8,133 nucleotides of DNA from Candidatus Hydrogenedentota bacterium. GTDB taxonomy: Bacteria > Spirochaetota > Leptospiria > Turneriellales > J094. The stretch is from the NCBI GenBank assembly GCA_003695005.1, contig RFJE01000098.1, forward strand, positions 1-8,133, given 5' to 3'. A program made the translations under genes and the position numbers. Positions 5,566 through 8,133 of the stretch are shown piece after piece (positions within the stretch are counted from its first letter, which is position 1; each line of letters begins with the position of its first letter). Under the pieces are notes generated by a model. That model saw only the letters and a program-made list of their open reading frames with translations, was not told the DNA's origin and did not search any database.

Positions 5566-6612
5566 ATGGTGAAAAAAAGCATCACTCTATGTTTTATCTT
5601 CTTTTTTTTCAGCATGTTCAGGTGGGCTAGCCTGTTTGCAGACTATCGACCTATTGAAATTTATTATCCGGGAGCAAGAAGTGCAGCCATGGGGGGAACC
5701 GGTACAGCTAGCATCGACTCTATAGAAACTCTTGGAATGAATCCCGCCTATGTTGCAGAAATTAACGAAACTCGCGCATCCATTGGCATTGATGCAATGA
5801 CAAGAATTACCCGCATTAAATCGGAGCAAGCCATTTTATTAAAGCCACAGTTTATTCCTTTTTTAAATGTAGCTTTTCCAATTTATCCAAATTCTGGTGC
5901 GGGTATTTCGATTCATTCACCAATCCAACGTCGATTTCCGGATCAAAATTTTATTTTTTATGTAATGGAAGCTATGTTTGGCTATACCATCACCCGAAAT
6001 ATTTCTGTGGGAGCTTCCGCAGGTGCCGGACTAGGGGTAGAAGCAGAGCGCTATGATGGATGGGGCTTTTCTGGGAGCTTTTCTTTGTTATACCGCAGGC
6101 CTCATTATAGTGCTGGAATTTTTTATAGGTTGCCTACTTCCTTATATTACTCTGAATTTCCGACTTCGCCGGATTTACAAGAAACAATGCCGGATATTTT
6201 CCGTGCTGGCATAGCACGGCATTGGAAATTCGTTACTATCACGCTCGATCTAGAATATGTCAACTGGGAAAGAGTGACGTTTACCCAATATGGACAAAAT
6301 AAAACGCCGCCATTTGCGTCTGGATTCTTTGGTAGGGTCAATCCTCACTTAGGTGCAGAATTTCCTATTGTGTGGTGGCCTGGTCTTCGTTTTAGAACAG
6401 GTTTTTTTACTTCCGATTTCTTTTCTTTTAATGGAAGCAATGATAGGCAAATTTTATGGAGTTTAGGGTTTGGTGGTCTAGCCGGTAATGTTTTATGGGG
6501 TGATCGATTAAGAATTGATTTTTCTCTCATTTCTAGTTTTATCCCTTCTCTTTTTTGGAAAGAAAACAATGCGGTAGAGAAATTACAGGTATCGTTTGAA
6601 TTTCTGTATTAA
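5566..6612 (+). CDS. Exported outer-membrane beta-barrel, FadL/UPF0164/PorV-like
   Basis: The 348-residue product starts with a Sec signal peptide: basic VKK, a hydrophobic core at 6-18, and a probable cut after SLFA at residue 25. The mature start, with GARSAAMGGTGTA (36-48) and MNPAYVA (58-64), is typical of the FadL/OmpP1, UPF0164 and PorV group, in which this segment usually folds inside the barrel as a plug or hatch. The rest is rich in alternating hydrophobic and polar strands with many aromatics and glycines, including ITLDLEYVNWERVTF (224-238), a strand pattern seen in FadL relatives. The C-terminus LQVSFEFLY (340-348) ends in an aromatic residue, like a BAM insertion signal. At 348 residues it is shorter than classical FadL (over 400), so substrate is uncertain; hydrophobic compounds or a scaffold role are both possible. 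It starts 4 nt after the ppk stop with only a weak upstream site. A T8 run (5602-5609) and an A7 run (5572-5578) lie in the signal-peptide codons. Its stop overlaps the stop of the converging exporter. Confidence 0.7.
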   Translation: MVKKSITLCFIFFFFSMFRWASLFADYRPIEIYYPGARSAAMGGTGTASIDSIETLGMNPAYVAEINETRASIGIDAMTRITRIKSEQAILLKPQFIPFLNVAFPIYPNSGAGISIHSPIQRRFPDQNFIFYVMEAMFGYTITRNISVGASAGAGLGVEAERYDGWGFSGSFSLLYRRPHYSAGIFYRLPTSLYYSEFPTSPDLQETMPDIFRAGIARHWKFVTITLDLEYVNWERVTFTQYGQNKTPPFASGFFGRVNPHLGAEFPIVWWPGLRFRTGFFTSDFFSFNGSNDRQILWSLGFGGLAGNVLWGDRLRIDFSLISSFIPSLFWKENNAVEKLQVSFEFLY

Positions 6613-8133
6613 CTAGAAAATTGCATATCATAGAGCATTTTATAAACACCATTTTGTTTTAAAAGTTCTTCATGGGTTCCTGATTCTACAATTTTACCGT
6701 CTTGCAAGACTAAAATCTGATTGGCACGAAAAATGGTACTTAAACGGTGGGCAATAACAAAAGTAGTTCGGTTTTTCATAAGTCTTTCGAGAGCTTGCTG
6801 CACAAGTCTTTCGGACTGGGTATCTAGTGCACTAGTGGCTTCATCTAAAATTAAAATTTCCGGATCTTTTAAAAGGGCTCGAGCTATGGAAATCCGCTGT
6901 CTTTGGCCACCGGAAAGTAAAAGACCTCGCTCTCCAATAAATGTGTCATACTTTTCAGGAAGCTCTTCAATAAATTCTGCTGCATGGGCTAACCTAGCTG
7001 CCTCTTGGATTTTTTCCAAGGGAATATCACTCCGGCCATAAGCAATGTTTTCTCGGATCGTTCCATTAAATAAGAAGATATCTTGCGTAACCACGCCAAT
7101 GCGGGATCGTAACTCTTTTAAAGAGACTTCCTTTATATCAACTCCATCAAAAGTAATTTTCCCTTTCGTTGGGTCGTAAAAACGGGGAATTAAATCCACT
7201 AATGTGCTTTTACCAGCACCGGAGTGACCAACAAGAGCAATTACATTCCCTACGGGAGCAACGATGTTAATATCTTTAAGAACTTCTTTTTCAGTTTCCG
7301 GATACTGAAAATAAACATGATGAAATTCAATCGCTTTTTTTAAACGGGGAAGTGGCTTCGGGTTTTCGACTTCCGGTACTTCCGTAGGCTTATCCATAAT
7401 TTCAAAAATTCTTTCTCCGGCTGCAATGGTTCGGTGAAGTAAATTAAACCAACTTGCCATTTGTTTTACAGGGCTTAAGATCACTAATAAAATGAACAAA
7501 AAGGTAAAAAAAGCTCCATACGTCATTTCACCTTGTGTAATGGCTAAACCGCCGTATAACAAAAGACCAATCACAATAAGAGAAGTAGCAAATTCAACAA
7601 TGGATGGTCCAATTGTATGGTTTACTCGATAGCGCAAAGTTTGCTTGTACAAATCATGATTGATATGGTCAAAACGAGTATGCTCATAGTCTTCCATACT
7701 AAACGCACGTATCACTCGAATACCGGAAATGAGCTCTTGTAAATGTCCGTTTAACTCAGCTAAGCGAACTTGCTCGTTTGTGGTAATACCTTTTATCTTT
7801 TTAGCAAAGTGATTCACTGGCCATAAAACAAGCGGAACTCCAATGGCACAGATTAAAACAAGTTTATAATTTAATAACAGTAAAATGGCTACATGCGTCA
7901 CAATAATGAAAAAGTTATTAATACTAATTCGCAAGTCGTTAGAAACAGCATCCGATACAATCGTAACATCATTAATGATTCGACTCATTAAAATGCCGGT
8001 TTTTTCCCGAACAAAGTAATTTAATGGAAGACGTTGTAATTTTAGGTAAAGATCATTGCGTAAATCTTTTACAGCACGAAGTCCCGTAGATCCAATAAAA
8101 TATACTGCCCCCATCGCAGAAAATATTTTTAAA
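6609..8133 (-). CDS. MsbA-like ABC exporter half-transporter (N-terminus off window)
   Basis: The frame enters from the right edge (first full codon at 8132-8130, reading LKIFSAM) and ends at a TAA at 6611-6609, giving about 507 visible residues. Family members have about 580-600, so roughly 80-100 N-terminal residues, holding TM1 and part of TM2, are missing. The ATG at 8114 is internal, not the start. Numbering from that Met, TM3-TM6 lie near 66-82, 84-100, 173-190 and 200-217. The nucleotide-binding domain has every motif: Walker A GHSGAGKST (296-304), Q-loop Gln344, signature LSGGQ (400-404), Walker B ILILDE (420-425), D-loop SALD (428-431) and switch His456. A homodimer would export a lipid or drug with ATP. 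The nearest well-known family is MsbA, the lipid A flippase, which fits a neighbouring lpxA, but multidrug exporters such as Sav1866 and BmrA share this layout. The gene converges on the operon, so it is a separate transcription unit whose promoter is outside the window. Confidence 0.85.
   Translation of the reverse strand, partial: LKIFSAMGAVYFIGSTGLRAVKDLRNDLYLKLQRLPLNYFVREKTGILMSRIINDVTIVSDAVSNDLRISINNFFIIVTHVAILLLLNYKLVLICAIGVPLVLWPVNHFAKKIKGITTNEQVRLAELNGHLQELISGIRVIRAFSMEDYEHTRFDHINHDLYKQTLRYRVNHTIGPSIVEFATSLIVIGLLLYGGLAITQGEMTYGAFFTFLFILLVILSPVKQMASWFNLLHRTIAAGERIFEIMDKPTEVPEVENPKPLPRLKKAIEFHHVYFQYPETEKEVLKDINIVAPVGNVIALVGHSGAGKSTLVDLIPRFYDPTKGKITFDGVDIKEVSLKELRSRIGVVTQDIFLFNGTIRENIAYGRSDIPLEKIQEAARLAHAAEFIEELPEKYDTFIGERGLLLSGGQRQRISIARALLKDPEILILDEATSALDTQSERLVQQALERLMKNRTTFVIAHRLSTIFRANQILVLQDGKIVESGTHEELLKQNGVYKMLYDMQFSS

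Noticed and set aside
6721..7041. Plus-strand frame of 106 codons inside the exporter gene
   Set aside because: It is antisense to the Q-loop, LSGGQ and Walker B coding sequence of a clear ABC transporter and is not a gene.
1..8133. CRISPR array, insertion sequence, phage gene, toxin-antitoxin or defence system
   Set aside because: I found no regularly spaced repeats, transposase or integrase, phage structural motif or toxin-antitoxin pair; the coding sequence is ordinary metabolic and envelope genes.

Overview
The window is AT-rich and looks like chromosome from a diderm (lipid A-making) bacterium. The best guess is a spirochaete of the Leptospira group. The evidence is indirect: LpxA has its catalytic His at residue 120 and a Lys at residue 171, the same numbers as the catalytic base and acyl-length 'ruler' of Leptospira interrogans LpxA. 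The flavoprotein-linked menaquinone reductase also fits a fatty-acid-oxidising lifestyle. No ribosomal or marker gene confirms the assignment.

Layout: positions 1-209 (minus strand) hold the start of an unrecognised small membrane protein that runs off the left edge. Positions 210-524 are a divergent intergenic region. It is richer in G+C than its flanks and carries two perfect long inverted repeats (19-bp and 14-bp arms), a scattered 11-bp motif, candidate promoters and an operator-like palindrome. Positions 525-6612 (plus strand) hold four tightly packed genes: a membrane-bound Fe-S reductase of the ETF:menaquinone oxidoreductase (EMO/FadF) type, lpxA, ppk (polyphosphate kinase 1) and an exported FadL/UPF0164-like outer-membrane beta-barrel. 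The junctions are a 1-nt gap, a 4-nt ATGA overlap and a 4-nt gap, so one transcript is very likely. Positions 6609-8133 (minus strand) hold the C-terminal five sixths or so of an MsbA-like ABC exporter. It converges on the operon and shares a TTAA stop palindrome with the last operon gene.

How the genes may work together: the Fe-S reductase would pass electrons from acyl-CoA dehydrogenases, via ETF, into the menaquinone pool. LpxA starts lipid A synthesis, MsbA-type exporters flip lipid A, and the beta-barrel sits in the outer membrane and may admit hydrophobic substrates. The common theme is fatty acids and the envelope, with polyphosphate kinase as an energy or stress partner. No clearly new multi-gene system is visible. 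The least explained part is the palindrome-rich intergenic segment at 261-436. The most specific protein-level observation is the set of active-site substitutions in LpxA.
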